DNA of 64,000 nt from positions 1 to 64,000 of the forward strand of contig NZ_JAASAD010000005.1 of the NCBI RefSeq assembly GCF_012726175.1, read 5' to 3'. Source of the stretch: Micromonospora sp. HNM0581 (GTDB taxonomy: Bacteria > Actinomycetota > Actinomycetes > Mycobacteriales > Micromonosporaceae). Numbering within the stretch: position 1 is the stretch's first letter; each line of letters starts with the position of its first letter. The notes under the pieces were generated by a model. The model did no database searches and was not told the DNA's origin. It saw only the letters and a list, made by a program, of their open reading frames with translations. Below, piece after piece: positions 1-12,034 of this stretch. The translations under genes and the position numbers were made by a program.

Positions 1-3000
1 TTGGTCATACGCAGGCGGCGGCGGGTGTGGCTGGTGTGATCAAGATGGTGATGGCGTTGCGGCGTGGGGTGTTGCCGCGGACGTTGCATGTTGATCGGCC
101 GTCGTCGCATGTGGATTGGTCAGTTGGTGGGGTGGAGTTGTTGACTGAGGCGCGGTCGTGGGTTGGTGGTGGGGGGCGGGTTCGGCGTGCGGGTGTGTCG
201 GCGTTCGGCGCCAGTGGGACGAATGCGCATGTGATTGTGGAGGAGGCGCCGGCGTCGGGGGTGGTGGGTGTGGGTCCGGTGCCGGTGGTTGGTGGTGTGG
301 TGCCGTGGGTGGTGTCGGGGCGTTCGGAGTTGGCGTTGCGGGCGCAGGCGGGGCGGTTGCGGGATTTTGTGGTGGGTTTGCCGGATGTGGATGTTGCTGA
401 TGTTGGTTTTTCGTTGTTGTCGACGCGGTCGTTGTTCGAGCATCGGGCGGTGGTTCTGGGCCGGGACCGCACCGAACTCCTCGCCGGGCTGGACTCGCTC
501 GCGGACGGAGCGGAGACCACAGCAGTCGTACGCGGCGTTGCCACGGAATCCGCCGACGTCACCTTCATGTTCCCCGGCCAGGGCGCGCCTTGGTCCGGGG
601 TGGCGCGGCAGTGGTACGAAACCTACCCCGACTTCGCGCAGAGCCTCGACGACGTCTGCGCACACTTCGACGCGCACCTGCCTTTCGCTCTCAAACCCGT
701 TCTCCTCGCGACGGAACCCGCGGATCACCACCGGACGGACATCGCCCAACCGGCCCTGTTCGCCCTCCAGGTCAGCCTGTACCGGCTGGTCACCCGGCAC
801 GGTCCACGACCGAGACACCTGATCGGTCACTCCGTCGGCGAGATCGCCGCGGCACACGTGAGCGGGGCGCTCAACCTCGACGACGCCACCCGACTCGTGG
901 CCGCCCGGGGGCTGATCATGCAGAAGGTCCGCGAGCGGGGCGCCATGCTGGCCGTACGCGCTGACCAGGACACCGTCAGCGAGCTGCTCGACCGCTACGA
1001 CCGCGTGGCCATCGCCGCGATCAACGGCCCGGACTCGGTGGTGGCCTCCGGTACCCGTGCCGACGTGCACGACCTGCGCGACCGGCTCGTCGCCCGTGGC
1101 CTGTCGGCAAAGCTGCTCGATGTCGACCACGCGTTTCACTCCCCGCTGATGGATCCGGTCCTGGACGAGTTCGCCGAAACGGTCCACGAGCTGTCGCCGG
1201 GCACGATGACGACACCGGTCCTGTCGACCCGGCTCGGCCGGGAAGCCACCCTGGCCGACCTGACCTCCGTCGAGCACTGGGTGCAGCACGTACGCGAACC
1301 GGTCCGTTTCCACGCCGCGGTCCAACGGGCCCGCGCCACCGGCACCGACGTCTTCTTCGAGGTGGGACCGGGCTCGACGTTGGCCAGCATGACCAGGGAG
1401 GCCTTCGCCGCCGAGGCCGTCGCCGACGCGCTCGTGGTGTCGTCGACGCGGCGTGGTCGCGGAGTGGCGGAGGGGCTGGCCGACGCGTTGGCGCAGTTGC
1501 ACGTCCGGGGCGCCGCCGTGGACTGGACCCCACTGGTCGGTACGCGTCGGTGGGTCGAGCTGCCCACGTACGCCTTCCAGCGTCGGCGCTACTGGCTGGA
1601 CTTCCAGGCCGGAACACGCGCCGACGTGACCACCGCCGGCCTGGCGGCACCAGATCATCCGCTGCTCGGCGCGGTGGTCGACCATCCCGACACCGGTGAG
1701 GTCATGTTCAGCGACCGGTGGTCGGCGCGTACCCACGAGTGGCTTGCCGATCACACGGTGTACGGCCAGGTCGTCGTGCCGGCGACGGCGTACCTGGACC
1801 TGGCGTTGTGGGTCGGCGACCAGCTCGGCTGCGCCGTGGTCGAGGAACTTTCGCTGGAAGTTCCGTTGGTACTTCCGGACGCCGCCGACGTACGGGTGCG
1901 GCTGGTGGCCGGCGCACCCGACGAGGCCGGAGGCCGTACGGTGACCGTCCACTCGTGTCCCGACGACGATCAGCCGGCAGCGGCGTGGACCCGCCACGCC
2001 TTCGGTCGACTGGTTCCGGCCACCGCGTCGCCGTCAGCTCGCCGCAGCCTGTCGTGGCCCCCGGCTGGCGCTCGCCGGCTGGAGCTACACGACCTGTACG
2101 ACTCCCTCGCCGACGCGGGATTCGACTACGGTCCGGCGTTTCGGGGTCTGGACGAGGTGTGGCAGGACGGTGCCGACCTGGTCGCTGCCGCCACACTTCC
2201 CGAGGCCGCGACGGCTTCCTCCGGTGCCGGGTTCGCGTTGCACCCGGCGCTGTTGGACACCGTGCTGCACGCTCTGGTGGCCGGCGGCGCCATCGAGGTG
2301 CGGGGCGAGCAGGGCTGGATGCCGTTCGCCTGGTCCGGCGTCCGGCTCCGCGGTGATTGCGGACCAGCGGTCCGGGTCCGGCTGTCCCCGGTCGGCGAGG
2401 GCGTCTTCTCGGTCACGGTCGTCGACGATCGAGGCCGCGAGGTCGCCCACGTCGACGCGTTGACGTTCCGCCGAGTCAGCGCGGAGCAGGTGCGCTCGGC
2501 GGCGGGAACTGCCCAGCCGTCACTGTTCGAACTCAGGTGGCGTCCGGTGGAACTGTCCGGCGTGACACCTCAGCGAGGGCGGTGGGCACTGCTGGGGGCA
2601 GCGGATGGCCTGGCCGCTCGCCTGGAGGACGTCGAGGAAGGGGTCAGCCGGCACGAGTCGATCGACGCGGCGATCGAGGCCGGTGCCCCGCGACACCTCG
2701 TGTGCGCAGTGGACGACCTGGTCGCCGGTGTCGACCGGGTGGCGCAGGTCAGCGCCACGACCAACGGCGTACTCGCGCTGATCAAGCGATTCGTGGCCGA
2801 GGAGCGGTTGGCCGCCACGACGCTCGTGGTGCTCACCCGGTCGGCGGTGGACACCGGCGAGGGGGTCGAGAGCCTGCCCGGCGCATCGGTGTGGGGCCTA
2901 GTCCGGTCCGCCCAGACGGAGCACCCCGGCCGGTTCCGGATCGTGGACGTCGACGACGAACCGGCCTCGCGGATCTGCCTTCCGGTCGTGCTCGCCGTGG

Positions 3001-5399
3001 CTGACGACCAGCTGGCGGTACGCGACGGCGTGTGTCTCGTCCCCCGGGTGGCTGCGGTCACGCCGGCGGACCAACAGCTCGAACCGCCACCGGACCGGGC
3101 ACACCGGCTGGGTATGTCCAGCGCCGGAACGCTCGAGAACCTGACCTGGATCCCGGGCCCGGCGGCGGTGGCACCCCTGACCAGTGGGCAGGTACGGGTC
3201 GCGGTGCAGGCCGCCGGCCTCAACTTCCGGGACGTCACCCTGGCGCTGGGGTTGGTGGAACGAACCGCCTTCGACGCCGGGCTCGGTAGTGAGGGTGCCG
3301 GCGTCGTACTCGACGTGGCGGACGACGTGAGCGGCCTCGCGCCGGGTGACCGGGTGCTGGGCATCTTCCCTGGCGCCTTCGCGCCGGTGGCCGTGGCGGA
3401 CCACCGCCTGCTCACCGCCATCCCCGACGGGTGGAGTTTCGCCGAGGCGGCGTCGGTGCCGAGCGCCTTCCTGACGGCCTACTACGCGCTTTTCCACGTG
3501 ACCGGGCTCTGCGCTGGACAGCGCATCCTGGTCCACGCCGGCGCCGGTGGCGTGGGCATGGCCGCCGTGCAGTTGGCCCGGCACGTTGGTGCCGAGGTCT
3601 ACGCCACCGCGAGCCCCGGCAAGTGGCCCGCGCTGCGGGCGCTCGGAATCGACGACGAGCACCTGGCGTCGTCCCGCGATCTGGAGTTCGCGACGACCTT
3701 CATGGACGCCACCGGCGGCGGTGGGCTGGACGTCGTCCTCAACTCTCTCGCGCACGACTTCGTGGACGCCTCACTGCGGCTGCTGTCCCGCGGCGGAACC
3801 TTCATCGAGATGGGTAAGACGGACATTCGGGACGCCGACCGCGTGGCTGCCGGGCACCCAGGCGTCGACTACACGGCCTTCGACCTCTACGAGGCGGGCC
3901 CGGACGCGATCAGGGACATGTTCGGGAAGGTCATGCAGTTGTTCGCCGACGGGCGGGTACGGCTGAACCCGGTGTCCGTGCGCAACGTCCGGGCCGCACG
4001 ACGAGCGTTCCGCGAGATGAGCCAGGGTCGCCACGTCGGCAAGCTGGTCCTTGAGGTGGGCGGCGCGATGGGCGGCGGCACCGTGCTGGTCACCGGCGGC
4101 ACCGGGGGAGTGGGCGCATTGCTGGCGCGGCATCTCGTCGCCGAGCACGGGGTACGCAGCCTGCTGCTGGCGAGTCGCCGCGGCGCGGCGGCCGACGGCG
4201 TCGGGCAACTGGTCGCGGACCTGGAAGACGCCGGGGCGTCGGTCCGGGTCGTTGCGTGTGATGTCGCCGACCGGCGGGCCGTGGCGGATCTGCTGTCCAC
4301 CGTGCCGGGCCGGTACCCGCTGACGGCGGTCGTGCACGCGGCCGGAGAACTGGCGGACGGCACCGTCGAGTCAATGGACCGGAGCAGCCTCGACCGGGCG
4401 CTCCGGGCCAAGGTCGGTGGTGCGATGCACCTGCACGAGCTGACCGAGGGGCGCCCGTTGTCGGCGTTCATCCAGTTCTCCGCTCTCGCTGGCACGCTGG
4501 GTACCGCAGGGCAGGCAAACTACGCGGCGGCGAACGCCTTCCTGGACGGGTTGGCGTCGTGGCGTCGGACCCGTGGCCTCGTCGCGACCTCGCTGTGCTG
4601 GGGGTGGTGGGAGCAGCGCAGCGGCATGACCGAGAACCTGGACCAGGCCGATCTGTCCCGGTTGCGGCGGATCAGTGTCGGTCCGCTGCCGACGGCGCAG
4701 GCTCTTGCCCTCTTCGACGCTGCGTCCGCGCTCGACACGCCGGTGCTCATCCCGGCGCGACTGGAGGTGACCGCGCTGCGCGGTCGGCCCCTCGACGAAA
4801 CGCCGCCGGTACTGCGGGAACTCGCCGGCGGTGGCCGACCGGTCCGCTCCGGCTCCCGCCGTGCTCCCGACAGCGGACCTCGTGGACTGCTCGACCGGTT
4901 GGCGACACTTGACGCCGACGGGGCGCAGGCGGCGGTACGGGAGTGGCTCTGTCAGCAGGTCGCCGTCGTGCTCGGTCATCCGGCCGATGCGGTCATCGAT
5001 GCGGACCAACCGTTCACCGTGCTCGGTTTCGACTCGCTGACCTCGGTGGAACTGTGCAACCGCCTCGCGTCCGCAACCGGGCTACGGCTGCCTTCCACCC
5101 TCGTGTTCAGCTATCCCACCCCGGACGAACTGGGTCGGCACCTGCACGACCTGCTGCGCCCGGTGTCACCGCCCGACCCGCACGAGGCTGGGAACGACGA
5201 CGAGGCGGTCCGCGAGGTACTGCGCACGGTACCCATCGCCCGGCTCCGTGACCTGGGCATCCTCGAACAGATCCTGGCCTGCGCCCGACCGGACCAACCG
5301 GATGGTGAGGTCCCGGCGGCCGGTGCCGAACCGGACGAACTGGCGGGCCTGGCCCTGGAGGCGCTGCTGGACCTGGCTCTCGACGGGAGGAACAACTGA
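1..5399 (+). CDS. Type I modular polyketide synthase, partial (KS-AT-DH-ER-KR-ACP)
   Basis: The reading frame is already open at base 3 and starts inside the end of a ketosynthase (GHTQAAAG motif), so the true start is left of the window. Counting from base 27, domains in order are: AT from about residue 181 (GHSVGE, and HAFHS, the malonyl-CoA signature); DH from about 545 with HxxxGxxxxP and the second-half LHPALLD aspartate; ER about 1036-1340 with the NADPH motif [12 protein letters not shown] about 1351-1535 with GGTGGVG and the S/Y/N catalytic set; and ACP about 1637-1710 with GFDSL. All three reductive domains look intact, so this module should leave a saturated two-carbon extension. 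A helical tail after the ACP resembles a C-terminal docking domain. The next gene starts 1 bp after the stop. KR stereotype looks like B (LAD motif), but the ER erases that centre. Base composition shifts near position 455. Confidence 0.96.
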   Translation, partial: GHTQAAAGVAGVIKMVMALRRGVLPRTLHVDRPSSHVDWSVGGVELLTEARSWVGGGGRVRRAGVSAFGASGTNAHVIVEEAPASGVVGVGPVPVVGGVVPWVVSGRSELALRAQAGRLRDFVVGLPDVDVADVGFSLLSTRSLFEHRAVVLGRDRTELLAGLDSLADGAETTAVVRGVATESADVTFMFPGQGAPWSGVARQWYETYPDFAQSLDDVCAHFDAHLPFALKPVLLATEPADHHRTDIAQPALFALQVSLYRLVTRHGPRPRHLIGHSVGEIAAAHVSGALNLDDATRLVAARGLIMQKVRERGAMLAVRADQDTVSELLDRYDRVAIAAINGPDSVVASGTRADVHDLRDRLVARGLSAKLLDVDHAFHSPLMDPVLDEFAETVHELSPGTMTTPVLSTRLGREATLADLTSVEHWVQHVREPVRFHAAVQRARATGTDVFFEVGPGSTLASMTREAFAAEAVADALVVSSTRRGRGVAEGLADALAQLHVRGAAVDWTPLVGTRRWVELPTYAFQRRRYWLDFQAGTRADVTTAGLAAPDHPLLGAVVDHPDTGEVMFSDRWSARTHEWLADHTVYGQVVVPATAYLDLALWVGDQLGCAVVEELSLEVPLVLPDAADVRVRLVAGAPDEAGGRTVTVHSCPDDDQPAAAWTRHAFGRLVPATASPSARRSLSWPPAGARRLELHDLYDSLADAGFDYGPAFRGLDEVWQDGADLVAAATLPEAATASSGAGFALHPALLDTVLHALVAGGAIEVRGEQGWMPFAWSGVRLRGDCGPAVRVRLSPVGEGVFSVTVVDDRGREVAHVDALTFRRVSAEQVRSAAGTAQPSLFELRWRPVELSGVTPQRGRWALLGAADGLAARLEDVEEGVSRHESIDAAIEAGAPRHLVCAVDDLVAGVDRVAQVSATTNGVLALIKRFVAEERLAATTLVVLTRSAVDTGEGVESLPGASVWGLVRSAQTEHPGRFRIVDVDDEPASRICLPVVLAVADDQLAVRDGVCLVPRVAAVTPADQQLEPPPDRAHRLGMSSAGTLENLTWIPGPAAVAPLTSGQVRVAVQAAGLNFRDVTLALGLVERTAFDAGLGSEGAGVVLDVADDVSGLAPGDRVLGIFPGAFAPVAVADHRLLTAIPDGWSFAEAASVPSAFLTAYYALFHVTGLCAGQRILVHAGAGGVGMAAVQLARHVGAEVYATASPGKWPALRALGIDDEHLASSRDLEFATTFMDATGGGGLDVVLNSLAHDFVDASLRLLSRGGTFIEMGKTDIRDADRVAAGHPGVDYTAFDLYEAGPDAIRDMFGKVMQLFADGRVRLNPVSVRNVRAARRAFREMSQGRHVGKLVLEVGGAMGGGTVLVTGGTGGVGALLARHLVAEHGVRSLLLASRRGAAADGVGQLVADLEDAGASVRVVACDVADRRAVADLLSTVPGRYPLTAVVHAAGELADGTVESMDRSSLDRALRAKVGGAMHLHELTEGRPLSAFIQFSALAGTLGTAGQANYAAANAFLDGLASWRRTRGLVATSLCWGWWEQRSGMTENLDQADLSRLRRISVGPLPTAQALALFDAASALDTPVLIPARLEVTALRGRPLDETPPVLRELAGGGRPVRSGSRRAPDSGPRGLLDRLATLDADGAQAAVREWLCQQVAVVLGHPADAVIDADQPFTVLGFDSLTSVELCNRLASATGLRLPSTLVFSYPTPDELGRHLHDLLRPVSPPDPHEAGNDDEAVREVLRTVPIARLRDLGILEQILACARPDQPDGEVPAAGAEPDELAGLALEALLDLALDGRNN

Positions 5400-5400
5400 C

Positions 5401-8400
5401 ATGAGTGACACCTCTGACGGTTCGGCCGTGGTCGGCGGGGACCGGATCCAACAGGCGCTTCGTACCCTGCTGGCCGAACGCGACCGGCTCCGCCAGGAGA
5501 ACGAGGCGCTGAGAGCCGGCCGTGGTGAGCCGATCGCGGTGGTGTCGATGGCCTGCCGCTATCCGGGCGGTGTGTCCTCACCGGAAGAACTGTGGGAGGT
5601 GATCCGTACCGGCCGGGACGTGGTGGCGGACTTCCCTACCGACCGCGGATGGCGCGACATCTACCACCCCGATCCGGACACCGCCGGCAGCTCGTACGTG
5701 CGGCAGGGCGGGTTCCTCACCGACATGGCCGGATTCGACGCCGACTTCTTCGGCGTTTCTCCGCGTGAGGCGCTCGCCGTCGATCCGCAGCAACGCCTGC
5801 TGCTGGAGACGTCGTGGGAGGTGTTCGAGCGGGCGGGCATCGTGCCCGCGCAGGTACGCGGGACCGAGGTCGGCGTCTTCACCGGGATCAGCTCGTCGGA
5901 GTACGGGTCACGACTGCTGGACGGGCCCAGCGAACTGGAGGGCTACCTGTTGCAGGGCAGCACCCTGAGTGTCGCGTCCGGGCGGGTGGCGTACGAGCTG
6001 GGGCTGACCGGACCGGCCGTGTCGATCGACACCGCCTGCTCCTCGTCGCTGGTGGCCCTGCACCTGGCGGCGCAGTCGCTGCGCGCGGGCGAGTGCTCGC
6101 TCGCGCTGGCCGGCGGGGCGTTGGTGATGTCGACGCCGGCCATTTTCGTGGAGTTCTCCCGACAACGCGGGCTGGCACCCGACGGCCGGTGCAAGTCTTT
6201 CGCCGACGGCGCCGACGGGACCGGCTGGGCCGAAGGAGTGGGTGTGCTGCTCCTGGAGCGACTGTCGGACGCGCACCGCAACGGTCACCCGGTGCTCGCC
6301 GTACTCCGCGGCTCCGCAGTCAACCAGGACGGCGCCAGCAACGGGTTGACCGCGCCCAACGGCCGGGCTCAGGAGGAGGTCATCCGCCGGGCACTGACCA
6401 ACGCCGGAGTGTCCGCCGCCGAGGTGGACCTCGTCGAAGCACACGGAACGGGGACGGTGCTGGGTGACCCGATCGAGGCCGGGGCGCTGCTCGCGACCTA
6501 CGGCCGGGACCGGGCAACGGACCGTCCGCTCTGGCTGGGTTCCCTGAAGTCCAACATCGGACACGCCCAGGCCGCGGCCGGCGTCGCCGGTGTCATGAAG
6601 GCTGTGCTGGCCGTGCGCAACCGGTACCTGCCCAAGACGTTGCACGTCGGCGCACCGTCATCGCACGTCGACTGGTCCTCCGGTGCGGTCCGGCTACTCG
6701 TCGAGGGGCGTGACTGGGAGCGGGCGGTCGGGCCGCGACGGGCCGCGGTGTCGTCGTTCGGAGTAAGCGGCACCAACGCGCACGTCATCCTGGAGGAGAC
6801 GCCGGTACCGGCGGCGCTGGCGCCCGTCCGCCGGCCGGGTGCCGTCGTGTCCGCCCGGCTGGTGCCGTGGCTGGTGTCGGGCCGCAACGCCGCCGCCGTC
6901 GCGCAGCAGGCGGACAGGCTCAGGGACTTCGTCGGCGGCGAAACCGCCGTGGACGTCGCCGACATCGCCTGGTCCCTGCTCTCGCACCGCACACAGTTCT
7001 CGCACCGGGCGGTCGTGGTGGGCCGGGACCGGGACGAACTGCGTGAGGGTTTGGCGGCGGTACGGGACGGCGCGGACTCTCCAGCCGTGGTGCAGGGTGT
7101 CGCCGGCAAACTCGGCGGGGCCGTGTTCCTGTTCCCGGGGCAGGGTTCCCAGTGGGTCGGCATGGGTCGGGAGCTGTATGACTCGTTCCCGCCGTTCGCC
7201 GCGGCGTTCGACGAGTGCGCGGCGGCGATGGCCGAGTGGGTCGACTGGTCGCTGCTGGATGTCATGCGTGGTGTTGCCGGTGCGCCGACCCTGCAACGGG
7301 TCGACGTGGTGCAACCGGTGCTCTTCTCCGTGATGGTGTCCATGGCCGCACTGTGGCGATCATGCGGGGTCGAACCGGCTGCGGTGATTGGACACAGCCA
7401 GGGCGAGATCGCTGCGGCTCATGTCTGTGGCGCCCTGTCCCTGCGTGACTCCACCAGGATCGTGGCGCTGCGCAGCCAGGCTCTGGTGGACCTTGTCGGC
7501 CACGGCGGCATGGGCTCGGTCGTGGCCGGCGCCGATGTCGTGGCGCAGCGCCTGACTCCGTGGCAGGGGCGGATCGGTATCGCTGTCGTCAACGGCCCCC
7601 GCTCGGTGGTGGTGTCCGGCGAGCCGGACGCGCTCGACGAATTCATCGACGCGATGAAGGCCGACGACATCCAGGCGCGGAGGATCTCCGTAGATTACGC
7701 GTCGCATTCCCACCAGGTGACCGGGGTCCGCGAGAAGGTGCTCGCGGCCCTGGACGGCGTGGCGCCGGTGACCGCCCCGGTGCCCCTCTATTCGACACTG
7801 CACGGCACGCTTCTGGACACCGCCGAGCTCGACGGAAGTTACTGGTACGAGAACCTGCGTGAAAGGGTGCTCTTCGACTCCGCCGTTCGACGTGCGACCG
7901 AGGACGGTTTCCGCCTCTTCGTCGAGATGAGCCCACATCCGGTGCTCACCGTTCCGGTGCAGGAGATCGTCGAGGATCTCGATGACGCATTGGTCCTGTC
8001 GTCGACCCGCCGTGATCGCGGAGAGGTGGCTGCGCTGCTCGGCTCGCTGGCCCACCTACACGTCCGGGGTGGGCCGGTGGACTGGACCGCCCTGGTCGAG
8101 CCGAGGCGTCGGGTGGACCTGCCGACCTACGCCTTCCAGCGGCAACGGTACTGGGTGAACTCCGTACGCCACGAGGCCGTGCCGGAGCGGCCGTTGAGTG
8201 TGCCGGCGACGGCCGACGACCGCCAGGCGCCGCTGTCCGACCTGATCTCCGCCCTGCCCGCGAAGGACGCGACGGCTCTCGTACTCGCACACGTTCTCGA
8301 CAAGGTGGCCGTCGTGTTGGGCCGCAGCTGCGCTACGACCATCGATCCGGATCAGCAGTTCAAGGAGATCGGGTTCGATTCGCTGCTTTCCATGGAGTTG

Positions 8401-8523
8401 AGTAAGCGCCTCACCACCTCGACCGGTATTAAACTCCGGGCGAACCTGGTGCTGCGTCACCCGTCGCCACGAATGGTCGCCGGGCACATCGTCTCCACGA
8501 TTACGAACGGTGATCCGAAGTAA
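5401..8523 (+). CDS. Type I polyketide synthase, KS-AT-ACP, no reductive domains
   Basis: The protein has 1040 residues. The ATG lies 1 bp after the previous stop and is preceded by GGGAGG. A coiled coil at residues about 15-38 ([12 protein letters not shown]) is a class I N-terminal docking helix that should pair with the tail of the upstream PKS. The KS carries the Cys of DTACSSS and both His motifs ([18 protein letters not shown]). The AT has GHSQGE and YASHS, the methylmalonyl-CoA signature. The ACP has GFDSL. No KR, DH, ER or TE is present, so an alpha-methyl-beta-keto thioester should leave this module. The C-terminus ends about 20 residues after the ACP with no docking tail, consistent with hand-over to the condensation-domain protein downstream. 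The frame stays open upstream of the ATG, but that part overlaps the previous gene. Confidence 0.96.
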   Translation: MSDTSDGSAVVGGDRIQQALRTLLAERDRLRQENEALRAGRGEPIAVVSMACRYPGGVSSPEELWEVIRTGRDVVADFPTDRGWRDIYHPDPDTAGSSYVRQGGFLTDMAGFDADFFGVSPREALAVDPQQRLLLETSWEVFERAGIVPAQVRGTEVGVFTGISSSEYGSRLLDGPSELEGYLLQGSTLSVASGRVAYELGLTGPAVSIDTACSSSLVALHLAAQSLRAGECSLALAGGALVMSTPAIFVEFSRQRGLAPDGRCKSFADGADGTGWAEGVGVLLLERLSDAHRNGHPVLAVLRGSAVNQDGASNGLTAPNGRAQEEVIRRALTNAGVSAAEVDLVEAHGTGTVLGDPIEAGALLATYGRDRATDRPLWLGSLKSNIGHAQAAAGVAGVMKAVLAVRNRYLPKTLHVGAPSSHVDWSSGAVRLLVEGRDWERAVGPRRAAVSSFGVSGTNAHVILEETPVPAALAPVRRPGAVVSARLVPWLVSGRNAAAVAQQADRLRDFVGGETAVDVADIAWSLLSHRTQFSHRAVVVGRDRDELREGLAAVRDGADSPAVVQGVAGKLGGAVFLFPGQGSQWVGMGRELYDSFPPFAAAFDECAAAMAEWVDWSLLDVMRGVAGAPTLQRVDVVQPVLFSVMVSMAALWRSCGVEPAAVIGHSQGEIAAAHVCGALSLRDSTRIVALRSQALVDLVGHGGMGSVVAGADVVAQRLTPWQGRIGIAVVNGPRSVVVSGEPDALDEFIDAMKADDIQARRISVDYASHSHQVTGVREKVLAALDGVAPVTAPVPLYSTLHGTLLDTAELDGSYWYENLRERVLFDSAVRRATEDGFRLFVEMSPHPVLTVPVQEIVEDLDDALVLSSTRRDRGEVAALLGSLAHLHVRGGPVDWTALVEPRRRVDLPTYAFQRQRYWVNSVRHEAVPERPLSVPATADDRQAPLSDLISALPAKDATALVLAHVLDKVAVVLGRSCATTIDPDQQFKEIGFDSLLSMELSKRLTTSTGIKLRANLVLRHPSPRMVAGHIVSTITNGDPK

Positions 8524-8561
8524 GCTTCTGCGGTACCTGCTGACTTTCGGGGTCGACGATT

Positions 8562-8577
8562 GTCCCGCCGGCGGGAC
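8562..8577. repeat. 16-bp perfect palindrome between PKS and NRPS genes
   Basis: GTCCCGCC is followed directly by its reverse complement GGCGGGAC, 38 bp after the PKS stop. It could form a short GC hairpin (6-bp stem, CCGG loop). No T tract follows, so it may be an attenuator, an RNA stability element or an operator; the sequence does not decide. The 184-bp gap (8524-8707) around it is unusually long for consecutive assembly-line genes. Confidence 0.45.
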
Positions 8578-8707
8578 GCGACGGGAACGATGGTGCGGCC
8601 CTTGCCGCCGCTGCCTCCGGAGGTCTTGCAAAGCTGGATCACCTGACGGAATGTGGGGGTGGTCGACGGCATTTTTGCTTCCCGAGCATTGCTGAGGGGT
8701 GATTCGT

Positions 8708-11700
8708 GTGCGCTCGTTCGATGCGACGCCCGCACATAAGGGACTGTGGTTGGCGGACGGAATGTCCTCTGCCACGCTGAACCATGCGCTGACCATGTGG
8801 GACGTGGCCGGTGCGCTGGACGAGACAGCCATCACGTCTGCCTTCCGGCACGTTCTCGACGAGGCAGAGATCCTGCGAGTGAATTTCGTCGACAATGGCG
8901 ACGGGCTACGGTTGGTGCCCCGGGAACTGGGCGACTGGCAGCCGTTCTTTCTGGATTTCTCGACCAGCGACGATCCCGAGCAGGCCGCCCGGGACGCCTT
9001 GGCCGAGATGATCAGTCAGCCGTTCGACGTGACGCGGGATCTGTTGTTCCGGCTGGGAGTGGTCAGGCTCGCCACGAATCGTTCACTCCTGGTGATCGCC
9101 TACCATCACCTCGTCGCCGACGGTTACGGCGCCGGCGGCCTGTTGTCCCGGCGTCTGGCCGAGGTGTACACGGCGCTGGTACGGGGGCACGGCATCCCGC
9201 CGAATCCGCACCGCTGGGACGCCGAGTCGTTCGCGGCGATGTCCACCGACTACCTCGCCTCGGAGCAGTCCGCGGCGGACGCGGAGTTCTGGCGCGACTA
9301 TCTGAAGGAGACGCCTCCACCGGCACAGGTTCCCCGGATCGTCGTCCCCGACGCCCTCCGGCCCGCCCTCGACGCCCCGGTGAGCAGCGCGGACAGGTGG
9401 GCCGAGGTGGCCGGCGCGATCGGCATGGCCAGTCGTACGCTCACCGTCCCGCGTGCCGAGGCCGACGCATGGGCCGCCGCCGCCGAGTCGATGGGCGTGT
9501 GGACGTCTTCGATGCTGACCACTGCGGCGGCGGCACTCCTGCGGCACCGCTGCGACCTTCCGGAGTTCCTGCTCAGCGTGGCCACCGGCAACCGGAGCGG
9601 ATCGGCGGGAACGACCCCCGGGCTGGCCGTCAACGTGGTGCCGGTGCGGATCCGCGTACCGATGAGCGCGACAGTCGTCGAGTTGGCCGACGCGATCGTC
9701 GAGAACATCTGCGAGATCTCCGGGCACACCCGCCGCCACTATTCGGACATTCAACGCGTAATCGCGGCGGCGCCCAGTGAACGCGGCAATTTCGGTGTCG
9801 TCATGAACGTCATCGACTTCGTCGACCAGATTCACTTCGCCGACCACCCGGCGCGCTACTCCGGAGCGACGACCGGAAGCTTCACCGAACTCTCGATAGG
9901 CGTCTACCGCGACGGGACTCCCGACAGCGATCTCTTCATCCGGTTGGACGCGGCCGAGAGCCTGTACACGCGGGCGGAACTGCGCCTGATCGGCGAGGAC
10001 CTCATCGGGTTCATCCGGGCGGTGGCCGCCGCCGGTGGGCAGCCGGTCGGTGCGCTGGCCGTGACCGGCGACACCGAGTGGGTCGGGCTGGCGACGACGT
10101 CGGATTCCACGAGGACGTCGGATCCGACGATCGCGGACCTGTTCGCCGAGCGGGTCGCCCGGAAACCTGACGCCGTCGCCCTGGTGGCCGGCGAGTCGGA
10201 AATCTCCTACCGGGCCCTGGATGAGCGATCAGCTCGGGTGGCCGCGGCGCTGAGAGGCTGTGGTGTCGGGCCTGAGACTGTCGTGGCGGTGGCGATGCCC
10301 CCGTCGGTGGACCTGGCCGTGGCGCTGCTGGGGGTGGTCAGGTCCGGTGCTGCCTACCTGCCCACCGAGCCGGGCCTACCGGCTGAGCAGCTCAGCTCCC
10401 AGCTCGACAACACCGAAGCCGGCATGCTGATCGTCGATGTCGCATCGGCCGAACGACTCCGGAGCGAACTGCGCACGTCGGTGCGGACATGCCACGATCT
10501 CGAGGCGGAAGCCGCCGGTGGGGGCGGGTCGACCTGCGTTCCCGGTGGCGGCGAGGCGGTTCCGGCTCATCCCGACAACGCGGTCGCCGTGACGTACGGC
10601 CACGCGTCGGCCGACCCGGGCACAGCAGTCGTGGTCACCCATCGGAACCTGGCGCGGTTCGCGTTGGACCGGCACTGGCGGCGCGACAGTGACGACACCG
10701 TCCTGTGGCACACCTCCCCGGCCACCGACGCGCTCGCGCTCGAACTGTGGATGCCGCTGCTCCGTGGTGGCCGGGTCGTCGTGGCCGGGCAGGACGGCGA
10801 CGCGCTCGCCGAGATGCGGGGAGCCCACCGGATCTCCGTGCTGTGGCTGAGCGCGGAGTTGTTCTGCGCTGTCTCCGCCGGGCGTCCCGATGTCCTGGCC
10901 GGCGTGCGTGAGGTGTGGACCCCGGCGGACCAGGTGACCGTGACCGCTGTACAGCGGGTACGAGCGGCCTGCCCCGGACTGTCCATCGTCAACGGGCATG
11001 GTCCGGTCGGCACCACCACGCTGCTCCGTGCCCGCGGCGGGGCGACGGAGCAGCGGCCCCCGGCCGCCGTCGCCGGACTGACCGACGGTGCCGTCTGCCA
11101 TGTGCTGGGTCCCGGGCTGGCACCGGTCCCGGCTGGTGTGGTCGGCGAGCTGTACGTGGCCGGGTCGGCGGTCGGCCGGGGATACCACAGGCGGCCCGGG
11201 CACACCGCGCAGCGGTTCGTGGCCTGTCCGCTCGGTCCGGCGGGCGGGCTGATGTACCGCACCGGGGACCGGGTGCGGTGGGGCGCCGACGGCCGGCTGG
11301 AGTACGTCGGCTTGGCCGGTGGCCCGGCACGTGTCGGCGGTGTCGAGGTCGACGTTAGCCACCTCGAGGAGGTGCTCGCCGAGCATCCGCGACTCGCCCG
11401 GTCGTGCGTGGCCGTCGGTGTGGATCCCACCGGTCGGCAGCGCCTGGTGGCGTACGTGGTCCCGCTGGCTGAACGCGATGCGACGTGTGCCGGATCCGAC
11501 GGCTGTCGCACCGACAGCTTCCATGAGGAACTGAGCCGGTTCGTCGCCGGGCGGGTACCAGAGTCCCTGGTGCCCTCGGCCTTCGTGCTGCTCGACCGAC
11601 TGCCGGTCACCGCCGGTGGGCGGGTGGACCGGACCCGGCTACCGGAGCCCGATTTCCGCGACGGGTCCTACCGGGCACCGCGTAACCATACCGAGCAGGT

Positions 11701-11956
11701 CCTGGCGAAGCTCTTCGCCGACGTGCTCGATCTCCACCGGGTCGGAATCGACGATGACTTCTTCGACCTCGGGGGCAACTCCCTGCGGGCGATCAGACTC
11801 GTCGGGTTGATCCGCGCGGAGCTGCACCTGGAAGTTTCCATCCGCACATTGTTCGCCGCCCGCACCGTCGCCGGCCTGTCGCAGCGTTGGGAGAACCTCA
11901 ACAAGTCGAGCAGGCCCGCACTGCGCCGGCGGACGAAAGGCGGAGCAATCGTCTGA
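8708..11956 (+). CDS. NRPS module C-A-PCP with a degenerate adenylation domain
   Basis: The protein has about 1082 residues. GTG 8708 is preferred over GTG 8699 because GAGGGG at 8694-8699 is correctly spaced for it. The condensation domain (about 1-440) keeps HHLVADG and a VNVVPVR-like late motif, so it looks active. The adenylation region (about 475-990) keeps the fold and A7 (YRTGDRVRW), but A3 reads YGHASADPG instead of a glycine/serine/lysine loop, A5 reads GHGPVG without the usual glutamate, A8 is altered, and the A10 lysine is arginine (codon 11621-11623). The PCP (about 1000-1070) has an intact LGGNSL serine. There is no thioesterase, reductase or cyclase domain. By family knowledge the A domain is probably unable to activate an amino acid, which would leave C and PCP as the working parts. 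Release must be in trans. Confidence 0.92.
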   Translation: MRSFDATPAHKGLWLADGMSSATLNHALTMWDVAGALDETAITSAFRHVLDEAEILRVNFVDNGDGLRLVPRELGDWQPFFLDFSTSDDPEQAARDALAEMISQPFDVTRDLLFRLGVVRLATNRSLLVIAYHHLVADGYGAGGLLSRRLAEVYTALVRGHGIPPNPHRWDAESFAAMSTDYLASEQSAADAEFWRDYLKETPPPAQVPRIVVPDALRPALDAPVSSADRWAEVAGAIGMASRTLTVPRAEADAWAAAAESMGVWTSSMLTTAAAALLRHRCDLPEFLLSVATGNRSGSAGTTPGLAVNVVPVRIRVPMSATVVELADAIVENICEISGHTRRHYSDIQRVIAAAPSERGNFGVVMNVIDFVDQIHFADHPARYSGATTGSFTELSIGVYRDGTPDSDLFIRLDAAESLYTRAELRLIGEDLIGFIRAVAAAGGQPVGALAVTGDTEWVGLATTSDSTRTSDPTIADLFAERVARKPDAVALVAGESEISYRALDERSARVAAALRGCGVGPETVVAVAMPPSVDLAVALLGVVRSGAAYLPTEPGLPAEQLSSQLDNTEAGMLIVDVASAERLRSELRTSVRTCHDLEAEAAGGGGSTCVPGGGEAVPAHPDNAVAVTYGHASADPGTAVVVTHRNLARFALDRHWRRDSDDTVLWHTSPATDALALELWMPLLRGGRVVVAGQDGDALAEMRGAHRISVLWLSAELFCAVSAGRPDVLAGVREVWTPADQVTVTAVQRVRAACPGLSIVNGHGPVGTTTLLRARGGATEQRPPAAVAGLTDGAVCHVLGPGLAPVPAGVVGELYVAGSAVGRGYHRRPGHTAQRFVACPLGPAGGLMYRTGDRVRWGADGRLEYVGLAGGPARVGGVEVDVSHLEEVLAEHPRLARSCVAVGVDPTGRQRLVAYVVPLAERDATCAGSDGCRTDSFHEELSRFVAGRVPESLVPSAFVLLDRLPVTAGGRVDRTRLPEPDFRDGSYRAPRNHTEQVLAKLFADVLDLHRVGIDDDFFDLGGNSLRAIRLVGLIRAELHLEVSIRTLFAARTVAGLSQRWENLNKSSRPALRRRTKGGAIV

Positions 11957-12034
11957 GCGGGTATTTGTCCGCTCATTCGGATCACATCCCAGCGACATCG
12001 ACATCACGATGGCGCTACAACATAGGAGTACGTG

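Noticed and set aside
27..29. GTG at 27 as start of the first PKS
   Set aside because: The frame is open to base 3 and encodes the GHTQAAAG ketosynthase motif before it, so the gene begins outside the window.
120..1997. Long open frame of over 600 codons on the minus strand opposite the first PKS
   Set aside because: Its predicted protein is low-complexity Arg/His/Gly-rich and matches no fold, while the plus strand encodes clear KS/AT/DH domains. Such antisense frames are normal in GC-rich DNA.
8560..8646. Short plus-strand frame (about 28 codons, TTG start) between PKS and NRPS
   Set aside because: No ribosome site, overlaps the palindrome, and the proline-rich product resembles nothing; insufficient evidence for a gene.
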